Shown: positions 15,656-30,304 of the stretch, piece after piece | How the letters are laid out: every line of letters starts with the position of its first letter | Position numbering within the stretch: position 1 is the first letter of the stretch | Source: Amaranthus tricolor | Taxonomy: Eukaryota; Streptophyta; Magnoliopsida; Caryophyllales; Amaranthaceae | Reading direction: 5' to 3' | Assembly (NCBI RefSeq): GCF_026212465.1 | Contig: NC_080063.1 | Location: forward strand, 2,792,501 to 2,856,500 | DNA: 64,000 bases | Made by a program: the position numbers and the translations under genes | The notes under the pieces: model-generated | Databases searched by the model: none | What the model was told of the DNA's origin: nothing | What the model saw: the letters and a program-made list of their open reading frames with translations, nothing else

Positions 15656-16185
15656 GAACTAGGATCAATGGTCAATGACGAATGAACGATGAAGAATGAA
15701 CAAGGATCAATGATCAATAAAGTATGAACGATGAAGAATGAACAAGGATCAATGATCAATGATGAATGAACGATGAAGAATGAAAAAGGATTAATGGTCA
15801 ATGACGAATGAACGATGAAGATTGAACAAGGATCAATGATCGATGAAGAATGAACAAGGATCAGTGCTCAATGACGAATGAACGATGAAGAATGAACAAG
15901 GATCAATGATCAATGAAGAATGAACGATGAAGAATGAACAAGGAGCAATGATCAATGAAGAATGAACGATGAAGAATGAACAAGGATCAATGATCAATGA
16001 AGAATGAACGATAAAGAATGAACAAGGATCAATGATCAATGAACAATGAACGATGAAGAATGAAAAAGGATTAATGGTCAATGACGAATTAACGATGAAG
16101 AAAGAACAAGGATCAATGATCAATGAAGAATGAACGATGAATAATGAACAAGGATCAATGATCAATGAAGAATGAACGATGAAGA

Positions 16186-19071
16186 ATGAACAAGGATCAA
16201 TGATCAATAAAGTATGAACGATGAAGAATGAACAAGGATCAATGATCAATGATGAATGAACGATGAAGAATGAAAAAGGATTAATGGTCAATGACGAATG
16301 AACGATGAAGATTGAACAAGGATCAATGATCGATGAAGAATGAACAAGGATCAGTGCTCAATGACGAATGAACGATGAAGAATGAACAAGGATCAATGAT
16401 CAATGAAGAATGAACGATGAAGAATGAACAAGGAGCAATGATCAATGAAGAATGAACGATGAAGAATGAACAAGGATCAATGATCAATGAAGAATGAACG
16501 ATAAAGAATGAACAAGGATCAATGATCAATGAACAATGAACGATGAAGAATGAAAAAGGATTAATGGTCAATGACGAATTAACGATGAAGAATGAACAAG
16601 GATCAATGATCAATGAAGAATGAACGATGAATAATGAACAAGGATCAATGATCAATGAAGAATGAACGATGAAGAATGAACAAGGATCAATGATCAATGA
16701 CGAATGAACGATGAAGAATGAACAAGGATCAATGGTCAATGACGAATGAACGATGAAGAATGAACAAGGATCAATGATCAATGAAGAATGAACGATGAAG
16801 AATGAACAAGGATCAATGATCAATGAAGAATGAACGATAAAGAATGAACAAGGATCAATGATCAATGAAGAATGAACGATGAAGAATGAAAAAAGATTAA
16901 TGGTCAATGACGAATTAACGATGAAGAATGAACAAGGATCAATGATCAATGAAGAATGAACGATGAATAATGAACAAGGATCAATGATCAATGAAGAATG
17001 AACGATGAAGAATGAACAAGGATCAATGATCAATGACGAATGAACGATGAAGAATGAACAAGGATCAATGATCAATGAAGAATGAACGATGAAGAATGAA
17101 CAAGGATCAATGGTCAATGATGAATGAACGATGAAGAATGAACAAGGATCAATGATCAATGAAGAATGAACGATGAAGAATAAACCAGGATCAATGCTCA
17201 ATGACGAATGAACGATGAAGAATGAACAAGGATCAATGATCAATGAAGAATGAACGATAAAGAATGAACAAGGATCAATGATCAATGAAGAATGAACGAT
17301 GAAGAATGAAAAAGTATTAATGGTCAATGACGAATGAACGATGAAGAATGAACAAGGATCAATGATCAATGAAGAATGAACGATGAATAATGAACAAGGA
17401 TCAATGATCAATGAAGAATGAACGATGAAGAATGAACAAGGATCAATGATCAATGATGAATGAACGATGAAGAATGAACAAGGATCAATGATCAATGAAG
17501 AATGAACGATGAAGAATGAACAAGGATCAATGCTCAATGACGAATGAACGATAAAGAATGAACAAGGTTCAATGATCAATGAAGAATGAACGATGAAGAA
17601 TGAACAAGGATCAATGCTCAATGACGAATGAACGATGAAGAATGAACAAGGATCAATGATCAATGAAGAATGAACGATGAAGAATGAACTAGGATCAATG
17701 GTCAATGACGAATGAACGATGAAGAATGAACAAGGATCAATGATCAATAAAGTATGAACGATGAAGAATGAACAAGGATCAATGATCAATGATGAATGAA
17801 CGATGAAGAATGAAAAAGGATTAATGGTCAATGACGAATGAACGATGAAGATTGAACAAGGATCAATGATCGATGAAGAATGAACAAGGATCAGTGCTCA
17901 ATGACGAATGAACGATGAAGAATGAACAAGGATCAATGATCAATGAAGAATGAACGATGAAGAATGAACAAGGAGCAATGATCAATGAAGAATGAACGAT
18001 GAAGAATGAACAAGGATCAATGATCAATGAAGAATGAACGATAAAGAATGAACAAGGATCAATGATCAATGAACAATGAACGATGAAGAATGAAAAAGGA
18101 TTAATGGTCAATGACGAATTAACGATGAAGAATGAACAAGGATCAATGATCAATGAAGAATGAACGATGAATAATGAACAAGGATCAATGATCAATGAAG
18201 AATGAACGATGAAGAATGAACAAGGATCAATGATCAATGACGAATGAACGATGAAGAATGAACAAGGATCAATGATCAATGAAGAATGAACGATGAAGAA
18301 TGAACAAGGATCAATGATCAATGAAGAATGAACGATAATGAATGAACAAGGATCAATGATCAATGAAGAATGAACGATGAAGAATGAAAAAGGATTAATG
18401 GTCAATGACGAATTAACGATGAAGAATGAACAAGGATCAATGATCAATGAAGAATGAACGATGAATAATGAACAAGGATCAATGATCAATGAAGAATGAA
18501 CGATGAAGAATGAACAAGAATCAATGATCAATGAGGAATGAACGATGAAGAATGAACAAGGATCAATGATCAATGAAGAATGAACGATGAATAATGAACA
18601 AGGATCAATGATCAATGAAGAATGAACGATGAAGAATGAACAAGGATCAATGATCAATGACGAATGAACGATGAAGAATGAACAAGGATCAATGATCAAT
18701 GAAGAATGAACAAGGATCAATGGTCAATGACGAATGAACGATGAAGAATGAACAAGGATCAATGATCAATGAAGAATGAACGATGAAGAATGAACCAGGA
18801 TCAATGCTCAATGACGAATGAACGATGAAGAATGAACAAGGATCAATGATCAACGAAGAATGAACAAGGATCAATGATCAATGATGAATGAACGATGAAG
18901 AATGAAAAAGGATTAATGGTCAATGACGAATGAACGATGAAGATTGAACAAGGATCAATGATCAATGAAGAATGAACGATGAAGAATGAACAAGGATCAG
19001 TGCTCAGTGACGAATGAACGATGAAGAATGAACAAGGTTCAATGATCAATGAAGAATGAACGATGAAGAAT
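16186..19071. repeat. 3416-bp-offset duplication, copy 2
   Basis: Second copy of 12770-15655. The 0.53 kb between the copies (15.66-16.19 kb) is itself a mosaic of short pieces of the same lineages. After 19071 this copy continues with a TCAATGC monomer and a TGAATGATG variant, where copy 1 continues with CTAGGATCAATGG. Confidence 0.84.
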
Positions 19072-19740
19072 GAACAAGGATCAATGCTCAATGACGAATG
19101 AATGATGAAGAATGAACAAGGATCAATGATCAATGAAGAATGAACAAGGATCAATGGTCAATGACGAATGAACGATGAAGAATGAACAAGGATCAATGAT
19201 CAATGAAGAATGAACGATGAAGAATGAACAAGGATCAATGATCAATGACGAATGAACGATGAAGAATGAACAAGGATCAATGATCAATGAAGAATGAACG
19301 ATGAAGAATGAACAAGGATCAATGGTCAATGACGAATGAACGATGAAGAATGAACAAGGATCAATGATCAATGAAGAATGAACGATGAAGAATGAACCAG
19401 GATCAATGCTCAATGACGAATGAACGATGAAGAATGAACAAGGATCAATGATCAATGAAGAATGAACGATAAAGAATGAACAAGGATCAATGATCAATGA
19501 AGAATGAACGATGAAGAATGAAAAAGGATTAATGGTCAATGACGAATGAACGATGAAGAATGAACAAGGATCAATGATCAATGAAGAATGAACGATGAAT
19601 AATGAACAAGGATCAATGATCAATGAAGAATGAACGATGAAGAATGAACAAGAATCAATGATCAATGAGGAATGAACGATGAAGAATGAACAAGGATCAA
19701 TGATCAATGAAGAATGAACGATGAAGAATGAACAAGGATC

Positions 19741-21427
19741 AATGCTCAATGACGAATGAACGATGAAGAATGAACAAGGTTCAATGATCAATGAAGAATG
19801 AACGATGAAGAATGAACAAGGATCAATGCTCAATGACGAATGAACGATGAAGAATGAACAAGGATCAATGATCAATGAAGAATGAACGATGAAGAATGAA
19901 CTAGGATCAATGGTCAATGACGAATGAACGATGAAGAATGAACAAGGATCAATGATCAATAAAGTATGAACGATGAAGAATGAACAAGGATCAATGATCA
20001 ATGATGAATGAACGATGAAGAATGAAAAAGGATTAATGGTCAATGACGAATGAACGATGAAGATTGAACAAGGATCAATGATCAATGAAGAATGAACGAT
20101 GAAGAATGAACAAGGATCAGTGCTCAATGACGAATGAACGATGAAGAATGAACAAGGATCAATGATCAATGAAGAATGAACGATGAAGAATGAACAAGGA
20201 TCAATGATCAATGAAGAATGAACGATGAAGAATGAACAAGGATCAATGATCAATGAAGAATAAACGATGAAGAATGAACAAGGATCAATGATCAATGACG
20301 AATGAACGATGAAGAATGAACAAGGATTATTGATCAATGAAGAATGAACGATGAAGAATGAACAAGGATCAATGATCAATGAAGAATGAACGATGAAGAA
20401 TGAAAAAAGATCAATGGTCAATGACGAATGAACGATGAAGAATTAACAAGGATAAATGAAGATTGAATGATGATAAATGAACAAGGATCAATGATCAATG
20501 AAGAATGAACGATGAAGAATGAACAAGTATCAATGATCAATGAAGAATGAACGATGAAGAATGAACAAGGATCAATTATCAATGACGAATGAACGATGAA
20601 GAATGAACAAGGATCAATGATCAATGAAGAATGAACGATGAAGAATGAACAAGGATCAATGATCAATGAAGAATGAACGATGAAGAATGAACAAGGATCA
20701 ATGATCAATGACGAATGAACGATGAAGAATGAACAAGGATCAATGATCAATGAAGAATGAACGGTGAAGAATGAACATGGATCAATGGTCAATGACGAAT
20801 GAACGATGAAGAATGAACAAGGATCAATGATCAATGAAGAATGAACGATGAAGAATGAACAAGGATCAATGCTCAATGACGAATGAACGATGAAGAATGA
20901 ACAAGGATCAATGATCAATGAAGAATGAATGATGAAGAATGAACAAGGATCAATGCTCAATGACGAATGAACGATGAAGAATGAACAAGGATCAATGATC
21001 AATGAAGAATGAACGATGAAGAATGAACAAGGATCAATGCTCAATGACGAATGAACGATGAAGAATGAACAAGGATAAATGATCAATGAAGTATGAACGA
21101 TGAAGAATGAACAAGGATCAATGATCAATGAAGAATGAACGATGAAGAATGAACAAGGATCAATGATCAATGACGAATGAACGATGAACAATGAACAAGG
21201 ATCAATGATCAATGAAGAATGAACGGTGAAGAATGAACAAGGATCAATGGTCAATGACGAATGAACGATGGAGAATGAACAAGGATCAATGATCAAAGAA
21301 AAATGATCGATGAAGAATGAACAAGGATCAATGGTCAATGACGAATGAACGATGAAGAATGAACAAGGATCAATGATCAATGAAGAATGAACGATGAAGA
21401 ATGAACGATGAAGAATGAACAAGGATC
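19741..21427. repeat. 1687-bp tandem duplication, copy 1
   Basis: Matches 21428-23114 at +1687 bp (241 heptamers), with the two copies directly abutting. It includes the first 35-bp unit of the window (about 20451) and a 56-bp unit at its right end. Translating the minus strand of both copies gives identical 334-residue stretches, so they are essentially identical. This is where compartment A gives way to compartment B. Confidence 0.88.
21370..21425. repeat. 56-bp long unit (eight heptamers)
   Basis: An extra ACGATGA-AGAATGA pair makes this unit 56 bp: TCAATGA twice, then AGAATGA-ACGATGA-AGAATGA-ACGATGA-AGAATGA, then ACAAGGA. It is the reciprocal of the 28-bp short unit. Identical copies sit at 23057-23112 and 27110-27165, as expected from the duplications. 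The related segment near 31.43 kb has the normal 42-bp form. Confidence 0.92.
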
Positions 21428-23114
21428 AATGCTCAATGACGAATGAACGATGAAGAATGAACAAGGTTCAATGATCAATGAAGAATGAACGATGAAGAAT
21501 GAACAAGGATCAATGCTCAATGACGAATGAACGATGAAGAATGAACAAGGATCAATGATCAATGAAGAATGAACGATGAAGAATGAACTAGGATCAATGG
21601 TCAATGACGAATGAACGATGAAGAATGAACAAGGATCAATGATCAATAAAGTATGAACGATGAAGAATGAACAAGGATCAATGATCAATGATGAATGAAC
21701 GATGAAGAATGAAAAAGGATTAATGGTCAATGACGAATGAACGATGAAGATTGAACAAGGATCAATGATCAATGAAGAATGAACGATGAAGAATGAACAA
21801 GGATCAGTGCTCAATGACGAATGAACGATGAAGAATGAACAAGGATCAATGATCAATGAAGAATGAACGATGAAGAATGAACAAGGATCAATGATCAATG
21901 AAGAATGAACGATGAAGAATGAACAAGGATCAATGATCAATGAAGAATAAACGATGAAGAATGAACAAGGATCAATGATCAATGACGAATGAACGATGAA
22001 GAATGAACAAGGATTATTGATCAATGAAGAATGAACGATGAAGAATGAACAAGGATCAATGATCAATGAAGAATGAACGATGAAGAATGAAAAAAGATCA
22101 ATGGTCAATGACGAATGAACGATGAAGAATTAACAAGGATAAATGAAGATTGAATGATGATAAATGAACAAGGATCAATGATCAATGAAGAATGAACGAT
22201 GAAGAATGAACAAGTATCAATGATCAATGAAGAATGAACGATGAAGAATGAACAAGGATCAATTATCAATGACGAATGAACGATGAAGAATGAACAAGGA
22301 TCAATGATCAATGAAGAATGAACGATGAAGAATGAACAAGGATCAATGATCAATGAAGAATGAACGATGAAGAATGAACAAGGATCAATGATCAATGACG
22401 AATGAACGATGAAGAATGAACAAGGATCAATGATCAATGAAGAATGAACGGTGAAGAATGAACATGGATCAATGGTCAATGACGAATGAACGATGAAGAA
22501 TGAACAAGGATCAATGATCAATGAAGAATGAACGATGAAGAATGAACAAGGATCAATGCTCAATGACGAATGAACGATGAAGAATGAACAAGGATCAATG
22601 ATCAATGAAGAATGAATGATGAAGAATGAACAAGGATCAATGCTCAATGACGAATGAACGATGAAGAATGAACAAGGATCAATGATCAATGAAGAATGAA
22701 CGATGAAGAATGAACAAGGATCAATGCTCAATGACGAATGAACGATGAAGAATGAACAAGGATAAATGATCAATGAAGTATGAACGATGAAGAATGAACA
22801 AGGATCAATGATCAATGAAGAATGAACGATGAAGAATGAACAAGGATCAATGATCAATGACGAATGAACGATGAACAATGAACAAGGATCAATGATCAAT
22901 GAAGAATGAACGGTGAAGAATGAACAAGGATCAATGGTCAATGACGAATGAACGATGGAGAATGAACAAGGATCAATGATCAAAGAAAAATGATCGATGA
23001 AGAATGAACAAGGATCAATGGTCAATGACGAATGAACGATGAAGAATGAACAAGGATCAATGATCAATGAAGAATGAACGATGAAGAATGAACGATGAAG
23101 AATGAACAAGGATC
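21428..23114. repeat. 1687-bp tandem duplication, copy 2
   Basis: Second copy of 19741-21427. Most of it recurs once more at +4053 bp (about 25.58-27.92 kb), so this lineage is present three times. The right junction is where AAGGTTCAATG is replaced by AAGGATAAATG at about 23153. Confidence 0.88.
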
Positions 23115-25574
23115 AATGCTCAATGACGAATGAACGATGAAGAATGAACAAGGATAAATGAAGATTGAATGATGATGAATGAAAAAGGATCAATAATCAA
23201 TGAAGAATGAACGATGAAGAATGAACAAGGATCAATGATCAATGACGAATGAACGATGAAGAATGAACAAGGATTATTGATCAATGAAGAATGAACGATG
23301 AAGAATGAACAAGGATCAATGATCAATGAAGAATGAACGATGAAGAATGAAAAAAGATCAATGGTCAATGACGAATGAACGATGAAGAATTAACAAGGAT
23401 AAATGAAGATTGAATGATGATGAATGAACAAGGATCAATGATCAATGAAGAATGAACGATGAAGAATGAACAAGTATCAATGATCAATGAAGAATGAACG
23501 ATGAAGAATGAACAAGGATCAATTATCAATGACGAATGAACGATGAAGAATGAACAAGGATCAATGATCAATGAAGAATGAACGATGAAGAATGAACAAG
23601 GATCAATGATCAATGAAGAATGAACGATGAAGAATGAACAAGGATCAATGATCAATGAAGAATGAACGATGAAGAATGAACAAGGATCAATGATCAATGA
23701 CGAATGAACGATAAAGAATGAACAAGGATCAATGATCAATGAAGAATAAACGATGAAGAATGAACAAGGATCAATGATCAATGAAGAATGAACGATGAAG
23801 AATGAACAAGGATCAATGATCAATGACGAATGAACGATGAAGAATGAACAAGGATCAATGATCAATGAAGAATAAACGATGAAGAATGAACAAGGATCAA
23901 TGATCAATGACGAATGAACGATGAAGAATGAACAAGGATTATTGATCAATGAAGAATGAACGATGAAGAATGAACAAGGATCAATGATCAATGAAGAATG
24001 AACGATGAAGAATGAAAAAAGATCAATGGTCAATGACGAATGAACGATGAAGAATTAACAAGGATAAATGAAGATTGAATGATGATGAATGAACAAGGAT
24101 CAATGATCAATGAAGAATGAACGATGAAGAATGAACAAGTATCAATGATCAATGAAGAATGAACGATGAAGAATGAACAAGGATCAATTATCAATGACGA
24201 ATGAACGATGAAGAATGAACAAGGATCAATGATCAATGAAGAATGAACGATGAAGAATGAACAAGGATCAATGATCAATGAAGAATGAACGATGAAGAAT
24301 GAACAAGGATCAATGATCAATGAAGAATGAACGATGAAGAATGAACAAGGATCAATGATCAATGACGAATGAACGATAAAGAATGAACAAGGATCAATGA
24401 TCAATGAAGAATAAACGATGAAGAATGAACAAGGATCAATGATCAATGAAGAATGAACGATGAAGAATGAACAAGGATCAATGATCAATGACGAATGAAC
24501 GATGAAGAATGAACAAGGATCAATGATCAATGAAGAATGAACGATGAAGAATGAACAAGGATCAATGGTCAATGACGAATGAACGATGAAGAATGAACAA
24601 GGATCAATGATCAATGAAGAATGAACGATGAAGAATGAACCAGGATCAATGCTCAATGACGAATGAACGATGAAGAATGAACAAGGATCAATGATCAATG
24701 AAGAATGAACGATAAAGAATGAACAAGGATCAATGCTCAATGAAGAATGAACGATGAAGAATGAAAAAGGATTAATGGTCAATGACGAATGAACGATGAA
24801 GAATGAACAAGGATCAATGATCAATGAAGAATGAACGATAAAGAATGAACAAGGATCAATGCTCAATGAAGAATGAACGATGAAGAATGAAAAAGGATTA
24901 ATGGTCAATGACGAATGAACGATGAAGAATGAACAAGGATCAATGATCAATGAAGAATGAACGATGAATAATGAACAAGGATCAATGATCAATGAAGAAT
25001 GAACGATGAAGAATGAACAAGGATCAATGATCAATGATGAATGAACGATGAAGAATGAACAAGGATCAATGATCAATGAAGAATGAACGATGAAGAATGA
25101 ACAAGGATCAATGCTCAATGACGAATGAACGATGAAGAATGAACAAGGTTCAATGATCAATGAAGAATGAACGATGAAGAATGAACAAGGATCAATGCTC
25201 AATGACGAATGAACGATGAAGAATGAACAAGGATCAATGATCAATGAAGAATGAACGATGAAGAATGAACTAGGATAAATGGTCAATGACGAATGAACGA
25301 TGAAGAATGAACAAGGATCAATGATCAATGAAGAATGAACGATGAAGAATGAACAAGGATCAATGATCAATGAAGAATGAACGATGAAGAATGAAAAAAG
25401 ATCAATGGTCAATGACGAATGAACGATGAAGAATTAACAAGGATAAATGAAGATTGAATGATGATGAATGAACAAGGATCAATGATCAATGAAGAATGAA
25501 CGATGAAGAATGAACAAGTATCAATGATCAATGAAGAATGAACGATGAAGAATGAACAAGGATCAATTATCAAT

Positions 25575-27923
25575 GACGAATGAACGATGAAGAATGAACA
25601 AGGATCAATGATCAATGAAGAATGAACGATGAAGAATGAACTAGGATCAATGGTCAATGACGAATGAACGATGAAGAATGAACAAGGATCAATGATCAAT
25701 AAAGTATGAACGATGAAGAATGAACAAGGATCAATGATCAATGATGAATGAACGATGAAGAATTAAAAAGGATTAATGGTCAATGACGAATGAACGATGA
25801 AGATTGAACAAGGATCAATGATCAATGAAGAATGAACGATGAAGAATGAACAAGGATCAGTGCTCAATGACGAATGAACGATGAAGAATGAACAAGGATC
25901 AATGATCAATGAAGAATGAACGATGAAGAATGAACAAGGATCAATGATCAATGAAGAATGAACGATGAAGAATGAACAAGGATCAATGATCAATGAAGAA
26001 TAAACGATGAAGAATGAACAAGGATCAATGATCAATGACGAATGAACGATGAAGAATGAACAAGGATTATTGATCAATGAAGAATGAACGATGAAGAATG
26101 AACAAGGATCAATGATCAATGAAGAATGAACGATGAAGAATGAAAAAAGATCAATGGTCAATGACGAATGAACGATGAAGAATTAACAAGGATAAATGAA
26201 GATTGAATGATGATAAATGAACAAGGATCAATGATCAATGAAGAATGAACGATGAAGAATGAACAAGTATCAATGATCAATGAAGAATGAACGATGAAGA
26301 ATGAACAAGGATCAATAATCAATGACGAATGAACGATGAAGAATGAACAAGGATCAATGATCAATGAAGAATGAACGATGAAGAATGAACAAGGATCAAT
26401 GATCAATGAAGAATGAACGATGAAGAATGAACAAGGATCAATGATCAATGACGAATGAACGATGAAGAATGAACAAGGATCAATGATCAATGAAGAATGA
26501 ACGGTGAAGAATGAACATGGATCAATGGTCAATGACGAATGAACGATGAAGAATGAACAAGGATCAATGATCAATGAAGAATGAACGATGAAGAATGAAC
26601 AAGGATCAATGCTCAATGACGAATGAACGATGAAGAATGAACAAGGATCAATGATCAATGAAGAATGAATGATGAAGAATGAACAAGGATCAATGCTCAA
26701 TGACGAATGAACGATGAAGAATGAACAAGGATCAATGATCAATGAAGAATGAACGATGAAGAATGAACAAGGATCAATGCTCAATGACGAATGAACGATG
26801 AAGAATGAACAAGGATAAATGATCAATGAAGTATGAACGATGAAGAATGAACAAGGATCAATGATCAATGAAGAATGAACGATGAAGAATGAACAAGGAT
26901 CAATGATCAATGACGAATGAACGATGAACAATGAACAAGGATCAATGATCAATGAAGAATGAACGGTGAAGAATGAACAAGGATCAATGGTCAATGACGA
27001 ATGAACGATGGAGAATGAACAAGGATCAATGATCAAAGAAAAATGATCGATGAAGAATGAACAAGGATCAATGGTCAATGACGAATGAACGATGAAGAAT
27101 GAACAAGGATCAATGATCAATGAAGAATGAACGATGAAGAATGAACGATGAAGAATGAACAAGGATCAATGCTCAATGACGAATGAACGATGAAGAATGA
27201 ACAAGGATAAATGAAGATTGAATGATGATGAATGAAAAAGGATCAATAATCAATGAAGAATGAACGATGAAGAATGAACAAGGATCAATGATCAATGACG
27301 AATGAACGATGAAGAATGAACAAGGATTATTGATCAATGAAGAATGAACGATGAAGAATGAACAAGGATCAATGATCAATGAAGAATGAACGATGAAGAA
27401 TGAAAAAAGATCAATGGTCAATGACGAATGAACGATGAAGAATTAACAAGGATAAATGAAGATTGAATGATGATGAATGAACAAGGATCAATGATCAATG
27501 AAGAATGAACGATGAAGAATGAACAAGTATCAATGATCAATGAAGAATGAACGATGAAGAATGAACAAGGATCAATTATCAATGACGAATGAACGATGAA
27601 GAATGAACAAGGATCAATGATCAATGAAGAATGAACGATGAAGAATGAACAAGGATCAATGATCAATGAAGAATGAACGATGAAGAATGAACAAGGATCA
27701 ATGATCAATGAAGAATGAACGATGAAGAATGAACAAGGATCAATGATCAATGACGAATGAACGATGAAGAATGAACAAGGATCAATGATCAATGAAGAAT
27801 AAACGATGAAGAATGAACAAGGATCAATGATCAATGAAGAATGAACGATGAAGAATGAACAAGGATCAATGATCAATGACGAATGAACGATGAAGAATGA
27901 ACAAGGATCAATGATCAATGAAG
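25575..27923. repeat. 4053-bp-offset copy of 21522-23870
   Basis: About 2.35 kb repeated from 21522-23870 at +4053 bp (579 heptamers). It includes the CTAGGATCAATGG monomer (21588 and 25641), AATAAAGTATG, the 35-bp units and the 56-bp unit. Differences are rare, for example GATAAAG near 23710 against GATGAAG near 27763. Confidence 0.84.
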
Positions 27924-28908
27924 AATGAACGATGAAGAATGAACAAGGATCAATGGTCAATGACGAATGAACGATGAAGAATGAACAAGGATCAATGATC
28001 AATGAAGAATGAACGATGAAGAATGAACCAGGATCAATGCTCAATGACGAATGAACGATGAAGAATGAACAAGGATCAATGATCAATGAAGAATGAACGA
28101 TAAAGAATGAACAAGGATCAATGCTCAATGAAGAATGAACGATGAAGAATGAAAAAGGATTAATGGTCAATGACGAATGAACGATGAAGAATGAACAAGG
28201 ATCAATGATCAATGAAGAATGAACGATAAAGAATGAACAAGGATCAATGCTCAATGAAGAATGAACGATGAAGAATGAAAAAGGATTAATGGTCAATGAC
28301 GAATGAACGATGAAGAATGAACAAGGATCAATGATCAATGAAGAATGAACGATGAATAATGAACAAGGATCAATGATCAATGAAGAATGAACGATGAAGA
28401 ATGAACAAGGATCAATGATCAATGATGAATGAACGATGAAGAATGAACAAGGATCAATGATCAATGAAGAATGAACGATGAAGAATGAACAAGGATCAAT
28501 GCTCAATGACGAATGAACGATGAAGAATGAACAAGGTTCAATGATCAATGAAGAATGAACGATGAAGAATGAACAAGGATCAATGCTCAATGACGAATGA
28601 ACGATGAAGAATGAACAAGGATCAATGATCAATGAAGAATGAACGATGAAGAATGAACTAGGATAAATGGTCAATGACGAATGAACGATGAAGAATGAAC
28701 AAGGATCAATGATCAATGAAGAATGAACGATGAAGAATGAAAAAGGATCAATGATCAATGAAGAATGAACGATGAAGAATGAAAAAAGATCAATGGTCAA
28801 TGACGAATGAACGATGAAGAATTAACAAGGATAAATGAAGATTGAATGATGATGAATGAACAAGGATCAATGATCAATGAAGAATGAACGATGAAGAATG
28901 AACAAGTA
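27248..28908. repeat. 3388-bp-offset copy of 23860-25520
   Basis: About 1.66 kb matching 23860-25520 at +3388 bp (484 heptamers). The 460-residue minus-strand translations differ at a single residue. After 28908 a 42-bp deletion relative to 27530-27590 joins AACAAGTATC directly to AATTATC, and a related segment continues to 30.4 kb. Confidence 0.82.
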
Positions 28909-30304
28909 TCAATTATCAATGACGAATGAACGATGAAGAATGAACAAGGATCAATGATCAATGAAGAATGAACGATGAAGAATGAACAAGGATCAATGAT
29001 CAATGACGAATGAACGATGAAGAATGAACAAGGATCAATGATCAATGAAGAATAAACGATGAAGAATGAACAAGGATCAATGATCAATGAAGAATGAACG
29101 ATGAAGAATGAACAAGGATCAATGATCAATGACGAATGAACGATGAAGAATGAACAAGGATCAATGATCAATGAAGAATGAACGATGAAGAATGAACAAG
29201 GATCAATGGTCAATGACGAATGAACGATGAAGAATGAACAAGGATCAATGATCAATGAAGAATGAACGATGAAGAATGAACCAGGATCAATGCTCAATGA
29301 CGAATGAACGATGAAGAATGAACAAGGATCAATGATCAATGAAGAATGAACGATAAAGAATGAACAAGGATCAATGCTCAATGAAGAATGAACGATGAAG
29401 AATGAAAAAGGATTAATGGTCAATGACGAATGAACGATGAAGAATGAACAAGGATCAATGATCAATGAAGAATGAACGATAAAGAATGAACAAGGATCAA
29501 TGCTCAATGAAGAATGAACGATGAAGAATGAAAAAGGATTAATGGTCAATGACGAATGAACGATGAAGAATGAACAAGGATCAATGATCAATGAAGAATG
29601 AACGATGAATAATGAACAAGGATCAATGATCAATGAAGAATGAACGATGAAGAATGAACAAGGATCAATGATCAATGATGAATGAACGATGAAGAATGAA
29701 CAAGGATCAATGATCAATGAAGAATGAACGATGAAGAATGAACAAGGATCAATGCTCAATGACGAATGAACGATGAAGAATGAACAAGGTTCAATGATCA
29801 ATGAAGAATGAACGATGAAGAATGAACAAGGATCAATGCTCAATGACGAATGAACGATGAAGAATGAACAAGGATCAATGATCAATGAAGAATGAACGAT
29901 GAAGAATGAACTAGGATAAATGGTCAATGACGAATGAACGATGAAGAATGAACAAGGATCAATGATCAATAAAGTATGAACGATGAAGAATGAACAAGGA
30001 TCAATGATCAATGATGAATGAACGATGAAGAATGAAAAAGGATTAATGGTCAATGACGAATGAACGATGAAGATTGAACAAGGATCAATGATCAATGAAG
30101 AATGAACGATGAAGAATGAACAAGGATCAGTGCTCAATGACGAATGAACGATGAAGAATGAACAAGGATCAATGATCAATGAAGAATGAACGATGAAGAA
30201 TGAACAAGGATCAATGATCAATGAAGAATGAACGATGAAGAATGAACAAGGATCAATGATCAATGAAGAATAAACGATGAAGAATGAACAAGGATCAATG
30301 ATCA

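Larger units (their letters stand above)
211..19152. repeat. 28-bp short units (four heptamers), 27 copies
   Basis: Each short unit lacks one ACGATGA-AGAATGA pair (14 bp) and reads TCAATGA, TCAATGA, AGAATGA, ACAAGGA. Starts, in the phase beginning AATGATC, are 211, 575, 1023, 2101, 2465, 3417, 4285, 5321, 5685, 6637, 7505, 7869, 9199, 9563, 10515, 11593, 11957, 12909, 14449, 15275, 15429, 15835, 16325, 17865, 18691, 18845 and 19125. Every interval between neighbours equals a whole number of 42-mers plus 28, so no other indel occurs between them. Copies at 1023, 3417, 6637, 10515, 12909, 14449, 15835, 16325 and 17865 share GATCGATG instead of GATCAATG, which makes them one sub-lineage. Each short unit breaks the minus-strand open frame. 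Confidence 0.93.
1..19740. repeat. Compartment A: full monomers punctuated by 28-bp units
   Basis: This part contains only two unit lengths, 42 bp and 28 bp. The 35-, 49- and 56-bp variants found further on are absent. Runs of full monomers between successive 28-bp units are 8, 10, 25, 8, 22, 20, 24, 8, 22, 20, 8, 31, 8, 22, 25, 8, 22, 36, 19, 3, 9, 11, 36, 19, 3 and 6. The recurring 8-22-(20 to 25) pattern is the footprint of repeated segmental duplication. Private variants such as GATCGATGAAG next to some 28-bp units are also confined here. Confidence 0.85.

Noticed and set aside
20418..27162. Three identical 334-codon minus-strand frames (20418-21422, 22105-23109, 26158-27162) as a gene family
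   Set aside because: They are copies of the 1687-bp and 4053-bp satellite duplications, and each is bounded by 35- or 56-bp units that shift the frame. Identity reflects recent DNA duplication, not coding.
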